Below, piece by piece: positions 16,717 through 23,807 of a DNA stretch of 64,000 nt; positions within the stretch are counted from its first letter, which is position 1, and the number at the start of each line of letters is the position of its first letter. Position numbers and translations under genes: made by a program. This DNA is from an uncultured Oscillospiraceae bacterium. Its GTDB lineage: Bacteria > Bacillota > Clostridia > Oscillospirales > Oscillospiraceae. The notes beneath the pieces are model-generated. The model searched no databases and was not told the DNA's origin. It saw nothing but the letters and a program-made list of their open reading frames with translations. Location of the stretch: positions 1 to 64,000 of the forward strand of contig CAKTOB010000001.1 of assembly GCA_934589525.1 (NCBI GenBank). Reading direction: 5' to 3'.

Positions 16717-17184
16717 TCACACGACCCATCCCCGCACATAACCGATGCCCAATATTGCCGCAAGGAGAAGCGCAAGAACACCCAGAATTTTTAGAGCCAA
16801 CACATCTCCATTGGTCATTGGAAGTGTTGCCTTTCCAATTTTCGCTTTCTTCTCCAAGTTTTTCTTCTTTTGAAGCCCTTTTCTAAAATCCCGCTCAGCC
16901 CATTTTTGAAACCTTTTGGATTTTTTACTCAAAATCAGGGCTGCCGTTCCGGCAAAGATTTGGATTGCCGCCACAACGACCATCCACACCCATTCTACGA
17001 TGGGCGTTCCACAGAAGATCGGAATGAGGGACAACAGCCCCCACCCGATACCGCATCCAATAATAATCTTTCCGCCCAGGCGATAGGCAGCGGTTCCGTT
17101 GCCTGTAGCCCAAACCGCATCCGTTGCCGCTTTGCTTCCTTTGTAGGACAGTGATTGTCCCAGAAAACTTGAAAATCTGCCCAT
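16717..17184 (-). CDS. Unknown small membrane protein
   Basis: A 155-residue protein I do not recognise. It has probable TM helices near residues 37-58, 63-85 and 127-150, and between the second and third a very basic cytoplasmic stretch (K-K-S-K-R-F through K-K-K-N-L-E-K-K-A-K). The ATG has AAAGGA upstream. It lies between the phosphorylase gene and the type I toxin-antitoxin element in an AT-richer, accessory-looking region. Confidence 0.65.
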   Translation of the reverse strand: MGRFSSFLGQSLSYKGSKAATDAVWATGNGTAAYRLGGKIIIGCGIGWGLLSLIPIFCGTPIVEWVWMVVVAAIQIFAGTAALILSKKSKRFQKWAERDFRKGLQKKKNLEKKAKIGKATLPMTNGDVLALKILGVLALLLAAILGIGYVRGWVV

Positions 17185-17241
17185 GGATATATATCCTTTC
17201 TTTTGGGTGCTTTACGCCGTTCAAACGCAAAAGCCAGACAG

Positions 17242-17270
17242 TTGACAAAAAATCAGAATTGGGGTATAGT
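17242..17270 (+). promoter_or_regulatory. Promoter of antitoxin RNA 1
   Basis: TTGACA (17242-17247), a 17-bp spacer and TATAGT (17265-17270): a near-consensus, presumably strong promoter. The same arrangement is at 52404-52432. Confidence 0.85.
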
Positions 17271-17276
17271 ATAGAT

Positions 17277-17370
17277 ACAAGAGGGGTGCTACCAGTAGGA
17301 CGGTTCCCCAACTTGCGCTAAAAGAAGTAACTGTAGGCTGGGGAGCTTAGGCAGTTACTTCTTTTTGTTG
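17277..17370 (+). ncRNA. Candidate antisense antitoxin RNA 1
   Basis: A predicted transcript of about 90 nt starting just before GGTGCTACCAGTA and ending in a terminator hairpin (AAGAAGTAACTG and CAGTTACTTCTT, 17323-17363, then TTTTTG). Its 3 prime half is complementary to the end of the toxin mRNA on the minus strand, the geometry of RatA/TxpA-type type I systems. Confidence 0.75.
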
Positions 17371-17447
17371 TTCGCCTGGAGGACCAGGTTAATGACAGTA
17401 ACAATGAGCGTACAAAACTGGAAGATTTCTTCCCATGTAATATTCAT
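17355..17447 (-). CDS. Type I toxin peptide 1 (holin-like toxin family)
   Basis: A 30-residue ORF with a polar start (M-N-I-T-W-E-E), one hydrophobic helix (F-C-T-L-I-V-T-V-I-N-L-V-L) and a basic tail (N-N-K-K-K). This is the layout of putative holin-like/TxpA-type membrane toxins. GGGGGTGG lies upstream of the ATG. A paralogue at 52512-52604 keeps the same length, W, F-C-x-L-I-V and L-V-L-Q-A residues, which supports coding. It is too short for usual gene finders. Confidence 0.8.
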   Translation of the reverse strand: MNITWEEIFQFCTLIVTVINLVLQANNKKK

Positions 17448-17550
17448 GTCTGCCACCCCCTCTCTTTACGATCAGGGGCAAAAGAAGTATATCACCCCCG
17501 AAAAGGATCGAGGGGAAACCGCCTACCGGGGTACTGGTAGCACCAAGGAA

Positions 17551-17579
17551 AGCATAGCATAAAATCCGACAGATTGCAA
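17551..17579 (-). promoter_or_regulatory. Promoter of toxin mRNA 1
   Basis: On the minus strand, TTGCAA (17574-17579), a 17-bp spacer and TATGCT (17551-17556). The predicted start falls at the inverted copy of GGTGCTACCAGTA (17532-17544), so both convergent RNAs begin with nearly the same sequence. Confidence 0.7.
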
Positions 17580-17639
17580 GCAGAAAGCGCATTGTTCTGT
17601 TTAATTGGGAATCGACCGCCTGTTCATACCGCCTAGGTC

Positions 17640-17673
17640 AATTTGCAAAGCCCCTGGCCTTTCGGCCAGGGGC
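17640..17673 (-). terminator. Terminator of the Rnf operon
   Basis: A perfect ten-base stem GCCCCTGGCC/GGCCAGGGGC with a four-base loop, followed on the minus strand by TTTGCAAATT. Confidence 0.8.
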
Positions 17674-17691
17674 TTGTGTATGTGTCGAATC

Positions 17692-18483
17692 TTACAGGAA
17701 GTGAATCGCCTTGGTGGGGCACTTTTCCACGCACTTGCCGCAGGCCACGCATTTTTCCGGGTCTACCACGGCCAGGTTGTTCTGGAGGGTCACGGCGCCC
17801 TGCTCACACTGCTTGACGCAGATGCCGCAGCCGATACAGCCTGCGGTGCAGACCTTCTTCACCGCGGGGCCACGGTCGTGGTTGGAGCAGCTGACGGCCA
17901 CCTTGCTCACCCGGTCGTGCATTTCAATGACATGCTTGGGGCAGGTCTTGGCGCACATGCCGCAGCCGACACACTTGGACTGGTCCACATGGGCAATGCC
18001 GTTGCGGATGGAGATACCGCCCTCGGGGCAGACCTTGACGCAACTGCCCAGGCCGATGCAGCCATAGTCGCAGGACATGAAGCCCAGACCGCCGGAGAGC
18101 ACCGCGGCCCGGCAGTCCTGAAGGCCCACATAGTTGGCCTTGGCCTTGGTGGTCTCACAGGTACCGGCGCAGCGGACATAGGCCACCTGGGGGTCCTGGT
18201 CCACGCTCTCCTTGCCCAGGATGGCGGCGATTTTAGCGATGTTTTCCGAGCCGTTGCCGGGGCAGGCATCGATTCTAGCCTCGCCCTTTACAATGGCCTC
18301 TGCCACCGCGTCACAGCCGGCGTAGCCGCAGGCGCCGCAGTTGGCGCCCCGCAGGCACTCCCGGACACGGGTGACCCGGTCGTCTACTTCCACATAGAAT
18401 TTCTTACTGGCGGTGACCAGTGCCAGGCCCAGAACCAGGCCCACCACACCGATCACCAGCGTTGCCACAATAATTCCCTGCAT
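17692..18483 (-). CDS. rnfB: Rnf complex subunit B, multi-cluster ferredoxin
   Basis: The 263-residue electron-input subunit of the Rnf ferredoxin:NAD oxidoreductase. It has an N-terminal membrane helix (1-25), a 4Fe-4S domain of the form C-x2-C-x4-C-x16-C around residues 45-75, and in the C-terminal half ferredoxin-like motifs C-V-G-C-G-M-C, C-I-G-C-G-I-C and C-V-A-C-G-K-C, plus an additional C-D-Y-G-C/C-V-K-V-C arrangement near 138-152. The high cluster number is typical of clostridial RnfB. It is the last gene of the operon and is followed by a terminator. Confidence 0.95.
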   Translation of the reverse strand: MQGIIVATLVIGVVGLVLGLALVTASKKFYVEVDDRVTRVRECLRGANCGACGYAGCDAVAEAIVKGEARIDACPGNGSENIAKIAAILGKESVDQDPQVAYVRCAGTCETTKAKANYVGLQDCRAAVLSGGLGFMSCDYGCIGLGSCVKVCPEGGISIRNGIAHVDQSKCVGCGMCAKTCPKHVIEMHDRVSKVAVSCSNHDRGPAVKKVCTAGCIGCGICVKQCEQGAVTLQNNLAVVDPEKCVACGKCVEKCPTKAIHFL

Positions 18484-18495
18484 ATTCTCTCCTCC

Positions 18496-19071
18496 TTACG
18501 CCAGGCCGCTGAAGCCCATGAAGGCCATGGCCATCAGCGTCGCGCACAGCAGCACAATGGGTGCGCCCCGGAAGGGGGCGGGAATGGCCTCCTCGTCCAG
18601 GTGCTCCCGGACGGCGGCCAGCAAGACAATTGCCACGGTGTAGCCGATGGCAGTGCCCAGGCCCGCAAAGACGCTCTCCAGCAGCGTATAGCCATTTTGC
18701 ACGTTGGTCAGGGCCACGCCCAGAACGGCGCAGTTGGTGGTGATCAGCGGCAGGTAGATGCCCAGGGACTGATAAACGGCGTGGGCGTTCTTCTTGAGGT
18801 ACATTTCCACCATCTGGACCAGGGCGGCAATGACCAGAATGAAGACGATGGTCTTCAGGTAATCCAGGCCCAGAGGCAGCAGCACATGGTCATAGAGAAT
18901 GCTGGCAACCGCGGAAGAAACCGTCAGAACGGCGGTAACGGCCAGGCCTAAGGACAAAGAGGCCTTTTTCTGGGAAGATACGCCCAGGAAGGAGCAGATG
19001 CCCAAAAACTGGCTCAAAACCACGTTGTTGACCAGGGCTGTGGTGACGATGATGAGAATTAAACTGGACAT
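18496..19071 (-). CDS. rnfA: Rnf complex subunit A
   Basis: A 191-residue integral membrane subunit with six hydrophobic helices, the start V-T-T-A-L-V-N-N-V-V-L-S-Q-F-L-G-I-C and a P-L-I-T-T-N-C-A-V-L-G motif. RnfA and RnfE form a pseudo-symmetric pair, each giving conserved Cys residues to an intramembrane iron-sulfur cluster; the Cys in G-I-C (about 26) and T-N-C (about 111) are the candidates. It lies 3 bp after rnfE. Confidence 0.95.
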   Translation of the reverse strand: MSSLILIIVTTALVNNVVLSQFLGICSFLGVSSQKKASLSLGLAVTAVLTVSSAVASILYDHVLLPLGLDYLKTIVFILVIAALVQMVEMYLKKNAHAVYQSLGIYLPLITTNCAVLGVALTNVQNGYTLLESVFAGLGTAIGYTVAIVLLAAVREHLDEEAIPAPFRGAPIVLLCATLMAMAFMGFSGLA

Positions 19072-19074
19072 CCC

Positions 19075-19737
19075 TTAGCCCTCCTTTTTTTCGCACCCCG
19101 TAGAGCAGCTGGCGCAGCAGCCGTCGCAGCCCTCGGTGATCTTGTTGGCACGGTTTTTGATGCCTACGGCGTTCATAATGGCCACCAGCACCGCCAGCAC
19201 CAGGAAGGCACCGGGAGCGCGGATGAAGAAGGCCATGGGCTCGTAGCCCGGAATGGAGATGCCGAAAATGCTGCCGCTGCCGAGAATTTCCCGGATGGCG
19301 CCGATGATGGTCAGGCCCACGGTGAAGCCCAGGCCCATGCCGATGCCGTCAAAGAGGCTGAGCAGAGGGGGATTCTTGGAGGCGTAGGCCTCGGCCCGGC
19401 CCAGGATGATGCAGTTGACCACGATCAAGGGAATGTAAATGCCCAGGGCGGCGTAGAGAGACTGCAAGTAAGCTTCCATCAGCAGCTCCACCACGGTGAC
19501 GAAGGAGGCCACCACCACGATGAAGGCCGGCAGCCGGACTTCATCGGGAATGATCTTGCGGAGCATGGAAATGACCAGGTTGGAAACCGCCAGGACGACC
19601 AAAGAGGACATGCCCATGCCGAAGCCGTTGATGGCGGAGGTGGTAACGGCCAGGGTGGGACACATGCCCAGCATCAGCACGAATACCGGGTTCTCTTTTA
19701 CCAGGCCGTTGTAAAGACGTTCTACACAGGGTTTCAT
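19075..19737 (-). CDS. rnfE: Rnf complex subunit E
   Basis: A 220-residue membrane subunit with six helices, an N-terminal G-M-C-P-T-L-A-V-T-T motif and a central P-L-I-V-V-N-C-I-I-L-G motif equivalent to that of RnfA. The C-terminal extension is Cys-rich (C-D-G-C-C-A-S-C-S-T-G-C, near 203-214), a tail seen in some Firmicutes RnfE proteins that may bind metal. It is part of rnfC-DG-E-A-B with short spacers throughout. Confidence 0.94.
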   Translation of the reverse strand: MKPCVERLYNGLVKENPVFVLMLGMCPTLAVTTSAINGFGMGMSSLVVLAVSNLVISMLRKIIPDEVRLPAFIVVVASFVTVVELLMEAYLQSLYAALGIYIPLIVVNCIILGRAEAYASKNPPLLSLFDGIGMGLGFTVGLTIIGAIREILGSGSIFGISIPGYEPMAFFIRAPGAFLVLAVLVAIMNAVGIKNRANKITEGCDGCCASCSTGCEKKEG

Positions 19738-19748
19738 GGTATCCCTCC

Positions 19749-21281
19749 TTAACCGATCCGGCCGGATACGAAGTCCAGCGCGGCATTGACGGCATTGACC
19801 ACGGCACGAGAGGACACGGTGGCGCCGGAGACGGAGTCAATGGTGTCGTCAGCGGTGGAGCCGCCGCTCTTGTTCAGGGTAAACTTGGAGACCTTCACGC
19901 CGGAGAACTGGTCCATAAACTCCGGATCGCCGCAGCGCATACCCATGCCCGGGGTCTCGTGGAGCTCCGTGAAGGAAATGCCGTTGACGGTGCCGTCGGC
20001 GGCAACGCCCACTACCAGGCTCACACCGCCGTCATAGCTGTCGGCGTTGGAGACGATGATGGCGTAGCCCACCACATTGCCGGAGGCATCGGTGCCCACC
20101 ACGGCGGAGTCGATGGTGACCTTGCCGTAAGCAGAGGCATCAAAGGAGGCCAGGGCCTGCTGGAAGGTTTCATCCTCGGTAAAGTCTGCCGCATCGGGAA
20201 CCACTTCCAGGAAGGCGGCCTTCTGGGCGGCGGCCTTGTTTTCCGCAATGGTGTCCTTGGTGTTCACATACACACCGCTGAGGGCCAGGCCCGCAATGAT
20301 GGTAATGACCAGCAGGATGATCACCGGCTTGGGAATGGCCTTCTTCCGCTCCTTGGGGATGCGGTAGCCGAAGGGAGTGGGGATGATCAGGTCATCGATG
20401 ACGGGGCCCACCAGGTCCGCAATCAGGATGGCGTAGGTGGTGGAGTCCGGGGACACGCTCTTTACCCGGAACAGGCCGATGAGCAGACCGGCAAAGGCAC
20501 CGAAGACCAGCTGGCCGTCTCTTGTAGAGGGGCAGGACACGGGGTCCGTTGCCATGAAGAAGGCTGCCATCATCAGGCCACCGCCAAAGAGCTGGGGTAG
20601 GATGTAGTTGGGGTTAAAGCCGTGGCCGCCGAAAATCACCAGGAACAGCCAGGTCACACCGATCATGGACACGGGGATCTCCCAGGTGATGCCCCGTCTG
20701 GCCAGGAGGTACAGGCCGCCCAGGATCAGGGCAATGGCGGAGGAGCCGATAACGCCGCTGGCGCTGCCCATGAGGATGGGGAACAGGCTGGGGATCTGGC
20801 CTTCAGCCAGTAGGGCCAGAGGGGTGGCAGAGGTAACACCGTCTACGCCGGCGGAGTAAACGGTCATCATGTTGCCAAAGGAGATCAGCAGGAAGCTCCG
20901 GCCCGTCAGGGCGGGGTTCATAATGTTGTGGCCCAGGCCGCCAAAGAGGCACTTGACCACGAGAATGGCAAACACCGCGCCCAGAACCGGCAGATACAGG
21001 GGCACTCTGGCAGGCAGGGTCAGGGCCAGCAGCAGACCCGTTACCATGGCGCTGCGGTCATAGACGGTCTGCTTCCGGTGGGTCACCAGGTTGAATAGAT
21101 ACTCCGTTGCCACGGCAGAGGCCATGGACAGGAGGATCACCAGCAGGGCCCGGTAGCCGTGGAACACCACGCCCAGAACTGCCGTGGGCAGCAGGGCAAT
21201 GAGCACATCGGTCATGACCGCCTGGGTGGTGAGTTTGCTTCTTACATGGGGGCAAGAAGATACATTGTAAAGGTTATCCAT
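19749..21281 (-). CDS. rnfDG: Fused Rnf subunit D-G protein
   Basis: One 510-residue frame covers both subunits. Residues about 1-305 are RnfD: multiple TM helices, with a flavinylation candidate Thr in D-G-V-T-S-A-T-P-L-A. Residues about 315-510 are RnfG: one TM helix, then an extracytoplasmic FMN-binding domain with the covalent attachment motif S-G-A-T-V-S-S. The stop codon that normally separates rnfD and rnfG is absent, and the two parts are joined by a short basic linker (P-K-E-R-K-K-A-I-P-K-P). Both flavin sites depend on ApbE, which is not in the window. Confidence 0.93.
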   Translation of the reverse strand: MDNLYNVSSCPHVRSKLTTQAVMTDVLIALLPTAVLGVVFHGYRALLVILLSMASAVATEYLFNLVTHRKQTVYDRSAMVTGLLLALTLPARVPLYLPVLGAVFAILVVKCLFGGLGHNIMNPALTGRSFLLISFGNMMTVYSAGVDGVTSATPLALLAEGQIPSLFPILMGSASGVIGSSAIALILGGLYLLARRGITWEIPVSMIGVTWLFLVIFGGHGFNPNYILPQLFGGGLMMAAFFMATDPVSCPSTRDGQLVFGAFAGLLIGLFRVKSVSPDSTTYAILIADLVGPVIDDLIIPTPFGYRIPKERKKAIPKPVIILLVITIIAGLALSGVYVNTKDTIAENKAAAQKAAFLEVVPDAADFTEDETFQQALASFDASAYGKVTIDSAVVGTDASGNVVGYAIIVSNADSYDGGVSLVVGVAADGTVNGISFTELHETPGMGMRCGDPEFMDQFSGVKVSKFTLNKSGGSTADDTIDSVSGATVSSRAVVNAVNAALDFVSGRIG

Positions 21282-21297
21282 ATGTCCGTCCCCCTCC

Positions 21298-22626
21298 TTA
21301 TCGTTTCTTCATGGCCATGATTTCGGCCTTGGTGGTTTTGAACAGCTGCATGAGGGGTCGCTTGGCAGGACAGCCGTAGGTGCAGCAGCCGCAGCCGATG
21401 CAGTCCAGGCCGTAGAGCTTGTGCTCATAGCGGTCGTAGTCCTTCCGGATGGCGGCCACCTGCATCAGCTGGGGAGACAGACCCAGAGGACAGGCCCGGC
21501 TGCACCGTCCGCAGCGCAGACAGGCGGTCATTTCTTCCTCGGCAACTTCCACCTCGTCTGTCACCAGGGCGGTCAGGGCGTTGTTGTTCTTGCAGATGGG
21601 GGCTTCCAGCCCGGTCATGGCAAAGCCCATCATGGGGCCGCCGCTGAGGACCTTCTTGGGGGCCTCCCGGAAGCCGCCGCAGGCATCTACCAATTCCTGG
21701 TGGCTGGTGCCGATCTTGACCCAGAAGTTGCCGGGCTTTTCCACGGCATCGCCGGACACCGTAAAGCCACGCTCCATCAAAGGCTCATTGAAGCACACCG
21801 CCCGGTAAATGGCGTAAATGGTGCCCACGTTATCTACCACGCAGCCTGCGTCCGCCGGGAGCATGCCCAGCTTCAGGTGCTTCTGGGTGATGACGGTGAT
21901 GAGGGACCGCTCGCCGCCCTGGGGGTACTTGGTAAGCACCGGCTGCACATACACCCGGTCATGGCCCTTGACTGCCTCTTCCATGGCGGCAATGGCCTGG
22001 GGCTTGTTGTTTTCAATGACCACCACGCCCTTGGCGTTAGGGAACAGCCGCAGGATCAGCTCCAGGCCCGTGACGATTTCCCGGGACTTGGAGCGCATCA
22101 GCTGGTCGTCACAGGTGATGTAGGGCTCGCACTCGGCACCGTTGGCAATGATGTAGTCGATTTTCTCCGGCTCCTTCACGGTGAGCTTGACGTGGGTGGG
22201 GAACCCCGCGCCGCCCATACCGACGATACCGGCCTTCTGGATACGGGACAGAATGTCCTGATTGGTAAGACTGCTGGGGTCTGTCTCCTGCCCGATGCCC
22301 TCGGCCAGGGTGTATTCCCCGTCATTTTCCACCACAATGGCCATGGCAGAGCCGCCGGAAGCGTTCTTTCTGGGCTCCACCGCCTTTACGGTGCCGGATA
22401 CGGAAGCGTAAATATTGGCGGAGACAAAGCCTCCCGCTTCCGCAATCAGCTGACCGGCCAGCACATGGTCGCCCTTTTTGACCACGGGAGTTGCCGGTTT
22501 GCCAATATGCTGGTTGGTCATATAAACCAGCTCACCCTTGGGAAGCAGGGCCGTCAGGGGGCAGTCCTGGGAAAGCGCCTTGTTTCCCGCCGGATGGACA
22601 CCGCCATGGAACGTTTTGATGTCCAT
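21298..22626 (-). CDS. rnfC: Rnf complex subunit C, NADH-binding
   Basis: A 442-residue peripheral subunit that carries FMN and binds NAD(H), like the Nqo1/NuoF fold. A Gly-rich G-M-G-G-A-G-F-P-T-H nucleotide loop lies near residues 133-142, and two 4Fe-4S motifs (C-L-R-C-G-R-C and C-I-G-C-G-C-C) lie at about 364-412. It is the first gene of the operon. The start at 22626 has AGGAGA upstream and fits the family better than the ATG at 22647. Confidence 0.95.
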   Translation of the reverse strand: MDIKTFHGGVHPAGNKALSQDCPLTALLPKGELVYMTNQHIGKPATPVVKKGDHVLAGQLIAEAGGFVSANIYASVSGTVKAVEPRKNASGGSAMAIVVENDGEYTLAEGIGQETDPSSLTNQDILSRIQKAGIVGMGGAGFPTHVKLTVKEPEKIDYIIANGAECEPYITCDDQLMRSKSREIVTGLELILRLFPNAKGVVVIENNKPQAIAAMEEAVKGHDRVYVQPVLTKYPQGGERSLITVITQKHLKLGMLPADAGCVVDNVGTIYAIYRAVCFNEPLMERGFTVSGDAVEKPGNFWVKIGTSHQELVDACGGFREAPKKVLSGGPMMGFAMTGLEAPICKNNNALTALVTDEVEVAEEEMTACLRCGRCSRACPLGLSPQLMQVAAIRKDYDRYEHKLYGLDCIGCGCCTYGCPAKRPLMQLFKTTKAEIMAMKKR

Positions 22627-22697
22627 GTGTATCTCTCCTATCTTCATTCAAATTTTCTGCCGGGGGGAATTTCCCCTCTGTGGCATACTACCTGATT

Positions 22698-22758
22698 ATT
22701 GTAGTTTATTCGCCGCCAAGAATCAACCTCTATTTCGCATTTTCGTTGCCATAGCAAC
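22698..22758 (-). promoter_or_regulatory. Rnf operon promoter and upstream palindromic operator
   Basis: On the minus strand, TTGATT (22721-22726), a 17-bp spacer and TACAAT (22698-22703). Further upstream CGTTGCTATGGCAACG-like symmetry (GTTGC-N4-GCAAC, 22745-22758) is centred about 61 bases before the expected start site. That is the usual activating position for Crp-family proteins, and the half-sites equal those in the Crp-family gene leader at 8625-8640. Confidence 0.65.
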
Positions 22759-22894
22759 AAACTTTTTCGTGGATTTTGCACATTTCCACTAAATCGGTCA
22801 TTTTATATTGATACATTTTGCACGAAAAAAGGCCATTTTCGCCTTCGATGAGCCAGAAATGCCGAAATCCAGTAAATCACGAACTTTTTGCCCC

Positions 22895-23060
22895 GCCCGG
22901 GTAAAACATGGCCACCCTACGGTTTCGCTGATAGGTTAATTTTTTCAACCACACGGGTTGTATTTGCAACGTTTTGTGGCGATGGATCATCGCCGCTACA
23001 TTGTGTAATACCATTCAACCATACAGGCTATAGTTGCAACGTGGCAGGCCCGCCGGGACC
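22895..23060. repeat. Composite palindromic repeat block 3
   Basis: It contains a GTGGCGATGGATCATCGCCGC hairpin (about 22976-22996, the inverse of modules at 52027-52060 and 62803-62840) and inverted linkers of the CAACCACACGGGTTGTATTTGC type at about 22945-22970 and 23014-23042. No gene is visible between rnfC and the PII-like gene apart from these repeats and the promoter. Confidence 0.7.
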
Positions 23061-23086
23061 AAAAAAGCACCCAAACGGGTGCTTTT
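23061..23086. terminator. Terminator of the PII-like/DUF1538 operon
   Basis: AAAAAGCACCC and GGGTGCTTTTT arms around AAAC, symmetric so active in both directions. Confidence 0.85.
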
Positions 23087-23090
23087 TGTG

Positions 23091-23426
23091 TTATTCCTTA
23101 TTTTCCGGTTCCGGCATGGCAAGACCCGCTACGTCGGAGACGGGGAGGGAGAAGGCAATGCCTTTGGCTTTTTTGGCCATGCCCATTTCCTTGTAGATGG
23201 CGTTCAGTACCCGGTCACGGATGGTTTTTTCCACCACCATCATGAGGATCTCCTTGTCCGCATGGACGGTGATGCCGAAGAAGTGGGCGGCATCCTCCTT
23301 GACGACCCCTCGGGCGTTCAAAATCGTACCGCCCCGGGCGCCGTTTTCCCGGGCCACGTCCATGACATCCTCGGCAAAGCCGGCGTTGACAATGGCAAAA
23401 ATGACTTCATGGTTTTCCGTTTTCAT
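23091..23426 (-). CDS. PII-like nitrogen-regulatory-family protein (distal)
   Basis: A 111-residue protein with the ferredoxin-like fold of PII/GlnB relatives: I-F-A-I-V-N-A-G-F-A-E-D-V-M-D-V-A-R-E-N-G-A-R-G-G-T-I start, an alternating beta-alpha pattern and a G-I-A-F-S-L-P-V strand at the end. The T-loop Tyr of GlnB is not recognisable, so it is PII-like, not a canonical GlnB. It lies one base after another PII-like gene and downstream of a DUF1538 membrane protein, so it probably gates or senses for that transporter. Confidence 0.75.
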   Translation of the reverse strand: MKTENHEVIFAIVNAGFAEDVMDVARENGARGGTILNARGVVKEDAAHFFGITVHADKEILMMVVEKTIRDRVLNAIYKEMGMAKKAKGIAFSLPVSDVAGLAMPEPENKE

Positions 23427-23427
23427 C

Positions 23428-23796
23428 TTATCCCTCCCTGCCCATGCGGTTGTCGCTTAAAAACTGATACAGATTGACCCCGATCACACTGGATAGGGGC
23501 ACTGCAAAGCAAATGCCCTTGCCCCCACGGACCGTGTGGAATTTGTCCTCCAGGCAGTTCATGATCTCCTCCACCAGGTCCTCCCGGACCACGCTGAGGA
23601 TCACTGCCTTGTGGGGCTCCAGGCCCAAAAGCTCTAAAAGCTGGGAATTGGCCGTGCCCTGGCCGTTGGTCACCATCTGAAAATTCACATCATACTGCCC
23701 CAGCACATCCAGGTAAAACTCGCCCTTGGGTCGGTCCACCACGGTGATCAGGAGCTTTAATTTTTTGATCGCGGAATCCTTTACCGTATTGTTCAT
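23428..23796 (-). CDS. PII-like nitrogen-regulatory-family protein (proximal)
   Basis: A 122-residue PII-like protein, clearly divergent from its neighbour: K-L-K-L-L-I-T-V-V-D-R-P-K-G-E start, then a V-T-N-G-Q-G-T-A-N loop and a G-G-K-G-I-C-F-A-V-P-L strand. Both PII-like proteins share the G-x-G-I-x-F-x-x-P-x-S-x-V-x-G C-terminal pattern, which suggests they form hetero- or parallel homotrimers. They sit 11 bp after the DUF1538 gene. The ligand is unknown. Confidence 0.75.
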   Translation of the reverse strand: MNNTVKDSAIKKLKLLITVVDRPKGEFYLDVLGQYDVNFQMVTNGQGTANSQLLELLGLEPHKAVILSVVREDLVEEIMNCLEDKFHTVRGGKGICFAVPLSSVIGVNLYQFLSDNRMGREG

Positions 23797-23807
23797 AGGG
23801 GGCTCCT

